Part shown: one piece after another, positions 17,734 through 26,508 of the stretch
Layout of the letters: each line of letters begins with the position of its first letter
Position numbering within the stretch: position 1 is the first letter of the stretch
Position numbers and translations under genes: made by a program
Origin: Acinetobacter rudis
GTDB lineage: Bacteria; Pseudomonadota; Gammaproteobacteria; Pseudomonadales; Moraxellaceae
Assembly (NCBI RefSeq): GCF_031157835.1
Contig: NZ_JAVIDR010000001.1
Span: 352,712 to 416,711, forward strand
Direction: 5' to 3'
DNA: 64,000 nucleotides
The notes under the pieces: model-generated
What the model saw: only the letters and a program-made list of their open reading frames with translations
Database searches by the model: none
What the model was told of the DNA's origin: nothing

Positions 17734-20550
17734 ATGAGCGCAATTACAACTCCTGGTCAACTACAAGTGATTAAACGCACTGGTGATGTTGCCCCGTTTG
17801 ATGCAGACAAAATTTCTGTGGCAATCGGTAAAGCTTTTTTGGCTGTAGAAGGTCAAAATAGCGCCGACTCCAGTCGTATTCACGACCGTATTTCTCAATT
17901 GACCGATATGGTTTTAAATACTTTTAAACGCCGTCTACCTTCAGGCGGAACGATCCACATTGAAGAGATTCAAGATCAAGTAGAATTGGCGTTAATGCGA
18001 ACGGGTGAACAAAAAGTTGCACGTTCTTACGTTATCTACCGTGAACAACGCGCAGCTGCACGTAAAGAATTAGGTGCGAACCATCACCCAACGTTACAAG
18101 TTACCGATGCTGAAGGTCGTCTGCAGCCACTTGATATGAGTATTCTAGAAGCAAGCATTACTAAAGCTGCTGCTGGCCTAGAAGGAATTGACATTCAAGC
18201 AATTATCGATGAAACAGTGAAGAACCTTTACAACGGTGTATTGGCGTCTGACATTTCAACAACGATGATGATGGCTACGCGTACTCGTATTGAGCAAGAG
18301 CCAAACTATAGCTATGTTACTGCACGTCTGCTACGTGATGAACTTGTAGTTACTGGTTTGAAGTTCTTAGAACTTCCTGCTGAAACACTTGAAAGTGATG
18401 CTTTAGAAGCATTCTTAAACAAAGGTGTTGAGCTAGATCTACTTTCTCCTGATCTATTACAGTTCGATCTGAAACAACTTGCTGCTGCAATTCAACCAGA
18501 ACGTTCAAATCAATTTACCTATCTAGGTTTACAAACTTTATTTGATCGTTACTTCATTCATAGCAATGGTGTACGTTTTGAATTGCCACAATTGTTCTTT
18601 ATGCGTGTTTCAATGGGTCTTGCACTCAATGAAGAAAATAAAGAAGAACGTGCGATTGAGTTCTATAACTTGTTATCAAGTTTTGATTACATGGCGTCTA
18701 CTCCGACACTATTTAACTCAGGCACCTTACGTCCACAGCTATCAAGCTGCTACTTAACTACTATTTCTGATGACTTGTTCAATATTTATGGTGCAATGCG
18801 TGATAACGCAATGCTCTCAAAATGGGCAGGTGGTTTAGGTAATGACTGGACGCCAGTACGTGCTTTAAACTCATACATCAAAGGCACAAATGGTAAATCA
18901 CAAGGTGTTGTACCTTTCCTAAAAGTTGCAAACGATACAGCTGTTGCCGTAAACCAAGGTGGTAAACGTAAAGGTGCGGTGTGTGCTTATTTAGAAACAT
19001 GGCACTTAGACATCGAAGAGTTCCTTGAACTCCGTAAGAATACAGGTGATGACCGTCGCCGTACTCACGACATGAACACTGCAAACTGGGTTCCAGACTT
19101 GTTTATGCAACGTGTATTCGAAGATGCCGACTGGACTTTGTTCACACCATCTGAAACACCAGACTTACATGATCTTACTGGTGCAGAATTTGCTGAACGT
19201 TATGCTTATTACGAGTCTATTGCTAAAGAAAGCAATATGTTGCACAAAAAAATCCGTGCAAAAGACTTGTGGCGCAAAATGTTATCTATGTTATTTGAAA
19301 CTGGCCACCCTTGGATCACTTTCAAAGACGTATGTAACTTACGCTCACCACAACAACACGTAGGCGTAGTACATTCTTCAAACTTATGTACTGAGATCAC
19401 GCTTAACACCAATCAAGATGAAATCGCTGTATGTAACTTAGGTTCAATTAACCTTGTACAGCATGTTCAAGGTGGCGTGCTTGACCGTGAAAAACTTGCT
19501 CGTACAGTGAAAACAGCAGTTCGTATGCTTGATAACGTTATTGATATCAACTACTACGCTGTGCCTCAAGCGAAAAACTCAAACATGAAACACCGCCCAG
19601 TGGGTATGGGAATCATGGGCTTCCAAGATGCATTGTATGAAATGAATCTTGCATATGGTTCAGATGCAGCAGTTGAATTTGCTGACGAATCAATGGAAGT
19701 TATTAGCTATTTCGCAATCCAAACTTCAAGTGATTTAGCAGTTGAACGTGGTGCTTATTCAACATTCAAAGGTTCACTTTGGGATCAAGGTATTTTACCA
19801 ATCGATTCACTTGAATTGGTTGCAAAATCACGCCCAGAACGCATGTTCGAAGTTGATCGTACACAACGTTTAGACTGGAATGCTTTACGTAACAAAGTAC
19901 AAAAAGACGGTATGCGTAACTCAAATGTTATGGCAATTGCTCCAACTGCAACCATTTCTAACATTTGTGGCGTATCACAATCTATTGAACCTACATTCCA
20001 GAACTTGTACGTAAAATCTAACCTATCGGGTGAGTTCACTGTAATCAACCCATACCTTGTTCGTGCATTAAAAGAGCGCGATCTATGGGATGTAGTCATG
20101 GTTAATGACTTAAAACATTACGAAGGTTCAGTACAAAAAATTGCACGTATTCCTGATGAGCTTAAAGCAATCTTTGCGACAGCATTTGAAGTTGAGCCTC
20201 GTTGGATTGTTGATGCTGCATCACGCCGTCAAAAATGGATTGATCAAGCTCAGTCACTTAACCTTTACATCTCTGGTGCAAATGGTAAAAAGCTTGATTT
20301 AACCTATAAAATGGCTTGGTTACGTGGTCTTAAAACGACTTATTACCTTCGTGCGCTTGGTGCAACATCTGCTGAGAAGTCAACCATTAACACTGGTGCA
20401 CTTAATGCAGTTAAGCCTGCAACCGTTGCAAAAGCAGCGCCTGTAGCAAAAGCTGAAACAGTACAAGCAGCTGAAGAAGGTTTTGAACAAGCAGCACCAG
20501 TACCTATGGCTTGCTCGATTGACAACCCAGATTGCGAAGCTTGCCAGTAA
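17734..20550 (+). CDS. nrdA: Ribonucleoside-diphosphate reductase, class Ia, alpha subunit
   Basis: Large subunit (938 aa) reducing ribonucleoside diphosphates to deoxy forms together with NrdB. The N-terminus is an ATP-cone (LQVIKRTGDVAPFDADKISV), and a second cone-like segment follows (LQVTDAEGRLQPLDMSILEA to about 200). This makes the protein longer than E. coli NrdA and like Pseudomonas NrdA. Catalytic features are the SSCYLTT cysteine, the NLCTEI motif with radical Cys and Glu, the partner Cys in AVCNLGSIN, and the C-terminal thiol pair CEAC, after an Ala/Val/Lys-rich flexible linker. The ATG at 17734 has GGAGCGA upstream. Confidence 0.96.
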   Translation: MSAITTPGQLQVIKRTGDVAPFDADKISVAIGKAFLAVEGQNSADSSRIHDRISQLTDMVLNTFKRRLPSGGTIHIEEIQDQVELALMRTGEQKVARSYVIYREQRAAARKELGANHHPTLQVTDAEGRLQPLDMSILEASITKAAAGLEGIDIQAIIDETVKNLYNGVLASDISTTMMMATRTRIEQEPNYSYVTARLLRDELVVTGLKFLELPAETLESDALEAFLNKGVELDLLSPDLLQFDLKQLAAAIQPERSNQFTYLGLQTLFDRYFIHSNGVRFELPQLFFMRVSMGLALNEENKEERAIEFYNLLSSFDYMASTPTLFNSGTLRPQLSSCYLTTISDDLFNIYGAMRDNAMLSKWAGGLGNDWTPVRALNSYIKGTNGKSQGVVPFLKVANDTAVAVNQGGKRKGAVCAYLETWHLDIEEFLELRKNTGDDRRRTHDMNTANWVPDLFMQRVFEDADWTLFTPSETPDLHDLTGAEFAERYAYYESIAKESNMLHKKIRAKDLWRKMLSMLFETGHPWITFKDVCNLRSPQQHVGVVHSSNLCTEITLNTNQDEIAVCNLGSINLVQHVQGGVLDREKLARTVKTAVRMLDNVIDINYYAVPQAKNSNMKHRPVGMGIMGFQDALYEMNLAYGSDAAVEFADESMEVISYFAIQTSSDLAVERGAYSTFKGSLWDQGILPIDSLELVAKSRPERMFEVDRTQRLDWNALRNKVQKDGMRNSNVMAIAPTATISNICGVSQSIEPTFQNLYVKSNLSGEFTVINPYLVRALKERDLWDVVMVNDLKHYEGSVQKIARIPDELKAIFATAFEVEPRWIVDAASRRQKWIDQAQSLNLYISGANGKKLDLTYKMAWLRGLKTTYYLRALGATSAEKSTINTGALNAVKPATVAKAAPVAKAETVQAAEEGFEQAAPVPMACSIDNPDCEACQ

Positions 20551-20556
20551 TCGACC

Positions 20557-20625
20557 TCTCCTGCTTTTAAAAAAGGCAGGAGACTACAAATTTCCTCATT
20601 CTTCTATTTGTAAAAGAATGAGGAA
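20557..20625 (+). terminator. Two tandem hairpins after nrdA
   Basis: Hairpin 1 has arms TCTCCTGC (20557-20564) and GCAGGAGA (20576-20583). Hairpin 2 has arms TTCCTCATTCTT (20592-20603) and AAGAATGAGGAA (20614-20625). Neither ends in a T tract, so they look more like mRNA-stabilising or processing elements between nrdA and the downstream genes than a full terminator. Confidence 0.55.
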
Positions 20626-20646
20626 GAAACCAATAAAGGAGAGACC

Positions 20647-20772
20647 ATGCCACATATGACGCATAATTACATGCTCGGACTGAGTGTCTTGGTACTCGCC
20701 TTTATATTTTTTTACACCCCACTGGTGTATGCCTTTTTGAAAATACGCAAGCAGCGTAAACAAAATAAGTAG
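20647..20772 (+). CDS. Small single-helix membrane protein between nrdA and nrdB
   Basis: A 41-codon ORF with ATG at 20647 and a very good ribosome-binding site (AAAGGAGAG) 6 bases upstream. The product has a short polar N-terminus, one hydrophobic helix (about residues 9-31, with LSVLVLAFIFFYTPLVYAF) and a basic tail KIRKQRKQNK. This is the composition of a genuine small inner-membrane protein with its tail in the cytoplasm. It lies between nrdA and nrdB on the same strand. No function is known to me. Confidence 0.65.
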   Translation: MPHMTHNYMLGLSVLVLAFIFFYTPLVYAFLKIRKQRKQNK

Positions 20773-20913
20773 TGGGGATTATTAGGTATTCAGTAAAAAT
20801 ATCTGCTAATCGACAAAACTTAATTTTGTTTACACAGAATAAGCGTATAGTAACGGCATCTTCGTTTAGTAGATGTCTAATAAAAGATATAAAGCAACGA
20901 AGTGAGAATTGAT

Positions 20914-22197
20914 ATGTCTATCCTTAGTTGGGACGATTTTGAAGATGATGCACCGAAACAGACTGCACAACAACACCAGTCTAAAACCGTCGAACCGCAG
21001 AAAACGACTGACACGCCGTTGGTATCTGATGCAAACCCATCATCGCCGCATGTGGCTACTGTACAATCCAGTGGAACCAGTGAAGCAGGAACAGCACATT
21101 CAACCGATTCACTGGCAAGAGCATCTGCTGCCCTAGCCACTTTAGATGTAGCACCTGGTCTTGAAGAACTTGAGATGGGTGCACAGCGTGTACAAGTTGA
21201 TGATAAAGCAATGATCAACTGTCGTGCAGACTTAAACCAATTGGTTCCATTTAAATATGAATGGGCTTGGCAAAAATATCTAGATGGTTGTGCAAACCAC
21301 TGGATGCCACAAGAAGTCAACATGACGCATGATATTGCACTATGGAAATCAGAGAATGGTTTAACTGAAGATGAACGTACTATCGTAATGCGTTCACTTG
21401 GTTTCTTCTCTACTGCTGACTCATTGGTTGCCAATAACCTTGTTCTTGCAATCTACCGTCACATTACCAACCCAGAATGCCGTCAGTATATTTTGCGTCA
21501 AGCATTTGAAGAAGCAATTCACACACATGCTTATCAGTACTGTATTGAATCATTAGGTATGGATGAAGGCGAAGTCTTCAATATGTATCGTGAAGTTCCA
21601 AGCGTTGCACGTAAAGCCGCTTGGGGATTGAAATACACTCAATCACTTAGTGACCCTACTTTTAAAACAGGTACACCAGAGAACGACCAAATTTTGCTAC
21701 GCAACTTAATCGCGTTCTATTGTGTGCTTGAAGGCATTTTCTTCTATTGCGGTTTTAGCCAAATTTTATCTATGGGCCGTCGCAATAAAATGAATGGTGT
21801 TGCTGAGCAGTTCCAATACATCCTCCGTGATGAATCAATGCACTTAAACTTCGGTATCGATATGATTAACCAAATCAAAATCGAAAACCCTCACTTGTGG
21901 ACTGAACAGTTCCAAGAAGAAGTTGTGCAAATGATCCTTGAAGGTACTATGCTTGAAATCGAATATGCACGTGACACAATGCCACGCGGTGTGCTCGGTA
22001 TGAACGCAGGTATGATGGAAGAATACCTCAAATTTATTTGTAACCGTCGTCTTGCTCAATTGGGTCTACCAGAACAATTTGCTGGTGTAAATAACCCATT
22101 TGCTTGGATGTCAGAGATGATGGATCTGCGTAAAGAGAAAAACTTCTTTGAAACTCGTGTAACAGACTACCAAACTGGTGGTGCGTTAAGCTGGTAA
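20914..22197 (+). CDS. nrdB: Ribonucleoside-diphosphate reductase, class Ia, beta subunit
   Basis: Small subunit (427 aa) carrying the di-iron tyrosyl radical for NrdA. The ferritin-like domain shows the helix motif [14 protein letters not shown] with metal-binding Glu and His, and [14 protein letters not shown] with the second pair. An N-terminal extension of about 60 polar residues ([10 protein letters not shown] onward) precedes the domain. The C-terminus ([11 protein letters not shown]) is the peptide that docks on NrdA. I use the ATG at 20914; an in-frame GTG at 20902 would add four residues. The terminator after it lies inside the 98-bp repeat. Confidence 0.95.
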   Translation: MSILSWDDFEDDAPKQTAQQHQSKTVEPQKTTDTPLVSDANPSSPHVATVQSSGTSEAGTAHSTDSLARASAALATLDVAPGLEELEMGAQRVQVDDKAMINCRADLNQLVPFKYEWAWQKYLDGCANHWMPQEVNMTHDIALWKSENGLTEDERTIVMRSLGFFSTADSLVANNLVLAIYRHITNPECRQYILRQAFEEAIHTHAYQYCIESLGMDEGEVFNMYREVPSVARKAAWGLKYTQSLSDPTFKTGTPENDQILLRNLIAFYCVLEGIFFYCGFSQILSMGRRNKMNGVAEQFQYILRDESMHLNFGIDMINQIKIENPHLWTEQFQEEVVQMILEGTMLEIEYARDTMPRGVLGMNAGMMEEYLKFICNRRLAQLGLPEQFAGVNNPFAWMSEMMDLRKEKNFFETRVTDYQTGGALSW

Positions 22198-22201
22198 TGG
22201 T

Positions 22202-22299
22202 TGGTGTTATAAAAATTCAATTACGATAATTAAAAATAATTCTCGTAATCTAAGGCTGATATCACTTTTGTATATCAGCCTTTTTTATTGAAATGAATA
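22202..22299 (+). repeat. 98-bp direct repeat, left copy (DR-L), with nrdB terminator
   Basis: Identical base for base to 29990-30087. It starts five bases after the nrdB stop and contains two hairpins: an AT-rich one (ATTACGA...TCGTAAT) and a strong Rho-independent terminator (arms AAGGCTGATAT and ATATCAGCCTT, 22252-22282, then a T run). The two copies bracket the 7.7-kb island. Confidence 0.97.
22252..22286 (+). terminator. Rho-independent terminator of nrdB
   Basis: An 11-bp stem (AAGGCTGATAT / ATATCAGCCTT) with a 9-base loop and six Ts. A second identical copy lies at 30040-30074 after the island. Confidence 0.92.
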
Positions 22300-22310
22300 A
22301 CCAGCGATTT

Positions 22311-22396
22311 TGTAGACACCTTTTTTTAGATAAAGTGGCTAATTAACAAGGTGCTTATGAGCAGTAAACGACTGCCCTGAATAGTTTAAAATTGAC
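22311..22396 (+). pseudogene. IS3-family insertion-sequence relic (left end and start of orfA)
   Basis: TGTAGACACC followed by T-rich sequence resembles the terminal repeat of IS3-group elements. About 46 bases later an ATG (22357) opens MSSKR and then, after a small frame disruption, reads PE-stop-FKID, which matches the usual orfA opening MSSKRYPEEFKIE. The rest of the element is gone. This is a decayed fragment, recognised from memory of IS3 orfA starts, so the exact element is not named. Confidence 0.5.
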
Positions 22397-22507
22397 TTTT
22401 TCTCCATTTATATTTTTCCTTTCAAATCAATTTCTTAATTAAAAAAACTATTCATGTTAAGATTATGACAAGTCCACTTACTACAAAATATTTATTAAAA
22501 TTAGCTC

Positions 22508-25500
22508 ATGATCCCTAGAAGTCTATGGTATCACTCCAATGATACCCAAAAAACAATCCAGCAATACGAAATACTTGAAATAAACAATCCAATAGTTATT
22601 TTAGGTGAAGCTGGAATAGGAAAATCCTGCTTACTCGAATGGCTTGGCAGTGTAGAAAACTATGCTTATTGTACTGCTCGTCAATTATTAAATCGTGTTA
22701 ACCCTCGCTCTGTTCTTGGCGATAATTCTGTATTAGTTATTGATGCCCTTGACGAAATTAGTTCTAAGCATGATGGAGATAGTGTTGATAAGATTTTACA
22801 AAAACTTGAAATATTAGAATACCCCAAATTTATTTTAGCTTGTCGTGTAGCCGATTGGAAAAGTGCTACAAGTTTGCAAGCTATAAAAGAACAATATTCA
22901 GAACCACCTTTAGAGCTTTATTTAAATCCTTTTGCTCAAAAGGATATGGCTATATTTCTTGAACAAAACTTTAGCACCAAAAGAGCTCAAGAAATTATCA
23001 CTCACTTTACAGCCAAGAGTCTGGATGATTTGCTAGGAAATCCTCAAACTCTTAGTTTAATTGCTAAAGTCGCAATTAAGGGGGAGTTACCTGAATCTCT
23101 AACCCAATTATTTGAACAAGCTATAGAAATTTTAAGAGCAGAACATTCGGAATATAAATCTGAAGCACAATTGCCAAGTGAAGTTTCAATTGACGCAGCA
23201 GGAGCCGCCTTTGCCAGTTTAATCCTGACAGGTAATGAAGCTATTTCTAGAAAATCAATTATAAATTTAATTGAAGGTGAACTACCGATAAGTGAAATTA
23301 AACAACTTCCTAACACTGAAAAAATCGATCTAGTTTTAGGTTCACGCCTTTTTCGATCAAATGGAGCAGAACGTTTTACTTACATTCATCGCCGAATTGG
23401 TGAGTTCTTGGGAGCAAAATGGCTAGTAAAACTAGCTGATACTAACAGAAAACGTAAGCGTCTTTTATCTTTATTCCATAGCCATGAATTTGTTCCGAGT
23501 AACTTACGCGGTTTACATTCATGGTTACTAAGTGACCCTGCTTTAGTCTCAAGTATTATTAAAGCAGACCCTATAGGTATTCTTGAATATGGGGATGTTG
23601 GAGCCATAACAGTAGAGCAAGCTCAATCTCTACTAAATAGTATTCAAGATTTAGCTGAAAACAATCCTAGTTTTTATAACTTTTATAATAGAAATGGATA
23701 CAGCATTCGAGCCTTCACAAAGCCAATAATCTTATCTCAAATCCAAAAAATTATAATTCAACCTGATATTCCCTTTGGCTTTAGAATTTTTCTGATAGAT
23801 GCGATTAAAGGATATCAACTTCCAAATGATTTTATCCAAATATTAACAAACATTATTAATGACTCCCAAAAAGAATTTGCAATACGTAAATCAGCTGGTG
23901 AAGCTTTAGCTGTTCAAGAACAATTTATGGATTGGCATAGTATATATACATCCCTATTTCAATTAGGTGATGAGTCATCTATTAGATTAGCAATAGAGTT
24001 ATTAGATGATACTGGCTATAACAAAACCAACGATGATTTAATTGCTAATCTTGCTATTTCATATTTAAAAATGAATAGTACTACTGTCGGAACATTATGG
24101 TATTTACAAGAAAACTTACCTTTAGAACAAATTGAATATGTTCTAAACTTTTTTATTAAGGGCTTTAACACCTTTGATAAAGATGATGATTCAGACATTA
24201 AAAGTGAAGCCAAAAATTTTGCATACCGATTGATACTAAGATTTATAGAAAACTATGCTATTACCCCTAAAAAGTTGTGGGAATGGCTTGAACCTTTCGG
24301 GTATACATATGGATATCAAGATAAAAGTATTAAAGAGCTAGCAGAATATTTAAAAAGTGATTACATATCAAAGCAAGCGCTACAGTACATGGTTTTGTTG
24401 GATTTACTCCACGAAGGAAATATTTGGCAAAGAGCCATATATCTTTCAAGTCGATCTTCAGGCTTAGCTCTTACTACTCTAGATCTAATCTCCATTCTTA
24501 AAAAATTATATTTAAAAAATTCGAAAGATATTCGATGGAAAGAAATTGTTCAATTAACACGTCACGATGCAGAAATTGGGAAAGAAGTAAGAGAGGCTGC
24601 ATTACCCTTCACTCTCAATAGCAAGGATGATCAAACTTGGTTAAATCAAATTTCTGCCATTGAATTAGAAGATTGGCAAATTAAAGACATTGAAAGAAAA
24701 AAGCAAAGAGAAATTAATAAAACTGCAGATCGTGCTAAACAAAGATTATTTTACATCCCAAATATCAATCGATTATGCCAAGGTGAATATGAGCTGATAC
24801 TTACACCAGCTAAAGTTTATTTAGGTCTATTCACTGATATCAGTAAAGAGATCCCTGCACATGAACGTATATCAGATTGGATCGGATCTGATATTTCTGA
24901 AGCATGTATGCAGGGTTTTGAGGAAAATTTAATTAAAAATCCACCTGATGTGAATGCACAAGATATTGCAACTATTTTGCCTCAAAGTCGATACTACGAA
25001 GCGAGTTTTATCCTGATAGTTGGATTAGCTGAACGTGTTAGAAATAGTAAATATTTTTCTGATCTCCCAGATGAGAAACTAGTAGCTGCTTATCTTTTTC
25101 TATCATATCGTCGATATGATGAACACGCGGGAATCAACAACCTTTATACACATATAGTTGAAGAACTTAAAAAAAGAAAAATTTTCAAAGAAGCAATACA
25201 AGCTTTTTATGAGCCTCACTTTAAAGCTCAATGCACTTATATTCATGGGTTATCACAATTTATGAGAAAAATAGAATACGCTGAATTAGGTACTGAATTA
25301 GCAACAAATTGGTTGAATGAATTTAAAAATCTTAATCATGAGAATGAAAAGGAACTTGCAGATTGTTTACTACACAATGGAAAATTTGAAGAGTTGAAAC
25401 AGCTCATTCCGCCCTTAGATTTATTAGTAAATGAAGAACGACGAAAATACTGGATATCTGTCAACATACTTATAAATTTTAAAGAAACAATCAATAGTCT

Positions 25501-26449
25501 AGGAAATCAACCAATTGATAAAAGTTTAATTTGGACTTTACGAGACAGAATAACTGGTCGCCATAGAGAGAATCATTATAAAAATCTATTAAATACCAAT
25601 CAACTTGAGTGGATTATTGCAACTTTCCGTAAATTATGGCCAAATGCAGGTCAACCTATAGGAGGAACATTTGGGGATACAAACCCTTGGGATGCTTCAA
25701 AATTCATTGTTCAGCTTATTAAACTATTAGGTAAAAACTATAGTGATGAAGCTTGTAAAGCTATGGAGCATTTAAAAATATCATTTCTCGATGAATATAC
25801 AGACTTAATTAAAACAGTACAGTATGAACAAAAACTTATTCGTAGTGAGCATCTTTATATACCCCCAACGATCAATACAATTAAAGCATTTATTAATAAT
25901 AATAGTCCTCAATCAATCTCTGATTTACAAACAGTCATATTAGATGAGCTAAGTATCGTTCAAGCAAAAGTTATGAGTGATGATGCTGAATCTTGGCGTG
26001 GATTTTTAAATGATCAAGGCAAGCCTTTTAATGAAGAACGATGTCGAGACCATCTAATCGGTTTACTTCGCCAAGGTGATAAAACAATCACATATGAACC
26101 TGAAGCACATGTAGCAAATGATAAAGAAGTTGATATCACTTGTGCTGTAGGTAATCTTCGTCTGCCAATCGAAATAAAAGGTCAGTGGCATCCTAACCTT
26201 TGGATTGGGGCTGACCAACAACTTGATAAATTATATACCACCGACTGGAGAGCCGAAGGTAGAGGTATTTATTTAGTGCTATGGTTTGGAAAAAGAGAAG
26301 ATAATAAAAAACTAAAAACATTAGGTCGAGGAAAACCTGTTCCTAATTCTCCTCAAGAGCTACTGGAAATGTTAATTTCAAATAATCGATCAGCTCAAGA
26401 AAAAAAAGTTAAAATTGTTGTGTTGGATATTAACCATAATAAACTCTAG
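22508..26449 (+). CDS. Large STAND/NACHT-like NTPase with C-terminal PD-(D/E)XK nuclease
   Basis: A 1313-residue protein. The NTPase lies at the very N-terminus: Walker A GEAGIGKS (33-40), Walker B VLVIDALDE (75-83), and an arginine-bearing ACRVADW (112-118). About 1000 residues of helical, repeat-like sequence follow. The last 130 residues carry a restriction-endonuclease-like signature: RCRDHLIGLL helix, D1209 in KEVDIT, E1222-x-K1224 in LPIEIKG, then QQLDKLY. This combination fits an NTP-dependent sensor that switches on a nuclease, as in Avs and other STAND anti-phage proteins, but with the effector at the C-terminus. The next island gene starts 59 bp downstream. The domains are clear; the defence role is inferred. 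Confidence 0.75.
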   Translation: MIPRSLWYHSNDTQKTIQQYEILEINNPIVILGEAGIGKSCLLEWLGSVENYAYCTARQLLNRVNPRSVLGDNSVLVIDALDEISSKHDGDSVDKILQKLEILEYPKFILACRVADWKSATSLQAIKEQYSEPPLELYLNPFAQKDMAIFLEQNFSTKRAQEIITHFTAKSLDDLLGNPQTLSLIAKVAIKGELPESLTQLFEQAIEILRAEHSEYKSEAQLPSEVSIDAAGAAFASLILTGNEAISRKSIINLIEGELPISEIKQLPNTEKIDLVLGSRLFRSNGAERFTYIHRRIGEFLGAKWLVKLADTNRKRKRLLSLFHSHEFVPSNLRGLHSWLLSDPALVSSIIKADPIGILEYGDVGAITVEQAQSLLNSIQDLAENNPSFYNFYNRNGYSIRAFTKPIILSQIQKIIIQPDIPFGFRIFLIDAIKGYQLPNDFIQILTNIINDSQKEFAIRKSAGEALAVQEQFMDWHSIYTSLFQLGDESSIRLAIELLDDTGYNKTNDDLIANLAISYLKMNSTTVGTLWYLQENLPLEQIEYVLNFFIKGFNTFDKDDDSDIKSEAKNFAYRLILRFIENYAITPKKLWEWLEPFGYTYGYQDKSIKELAEYLKSDYISKQALQYMVLLDLLHEGNIWQRAIYLSSRSSGLALTTLDLISILKKLYLKNSKDIRWKEIVQLTRHDAEIGKEVREAALPFTLNSKDDQTWLNQISAIELEDWQIKDIERKKQREINKTADRAKQRLFYIPNINRLCQGEYELILTPAKVYLGLFTDISKEIPAHERISDWIGSDISEACMQGFEENLIKNPPDVNAQDIATILPQSRYYEASFILIVGLAERVRNSKYFSDLPDEKLVAAYLFLSYRRYDEHAGINNLYTHIVEELKKRKIFKEAIQAFYEPHFKAQCTYIHGLSQFMRKIEYAELGTELATNWLNEFKNLNHENEKELADCLLHNGKFEELKQLIPPLDLLVNEERRKYWISVNILINFKETINSLGNQPIDKSLIWTLRDRITGRHRENHYKNLLNTNQLEWIIATFRKLWPNAGQPIGGTFGDTNPWDASKFIVQLIKLLGKNYSDEACKAMEHLKISFLDEYTDLIKTVQYEQKLIRSEHLYIPPTINTIKAFINNNSPQSISDLQTVILDELSIVQAKVMSDDAESWRGFLNDQGKPFNEERCRDHLIGLLRQGDKTITYEPEAHVANDKEVDITCAVGNLRLPIEIKGQWHPNLWIGADQQLDKLYTTDWRAEGRGIYLVLWFGKREDNKKLKTLGRGKPVPNSPQELLEMLISNNRSAQEKKVKIVVLDINHNKL

Positions 26450-26475
26450 TGAATATTTACTAGAGTCATATTCAC
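26443..26475 (+). repeat. Two interleaved inverted repeats at the STAND gene stop
   Basis: ACTCTAGT (26443-26450) pairs with ACTAGAGT (26459-26466), and GTGAATAT (26449-26456) pairs with ATATTCAC (26468-26475). Their arms overlap, so only one hairpin can form fully at a time. They sit at the stop codon of gene 1 and before gene 2 of the island. Confidence 0.6.
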
Positions 26476-26508
26476 CTAAATTATTAATAATCTGTTCTAG
26501 TTATTGAA

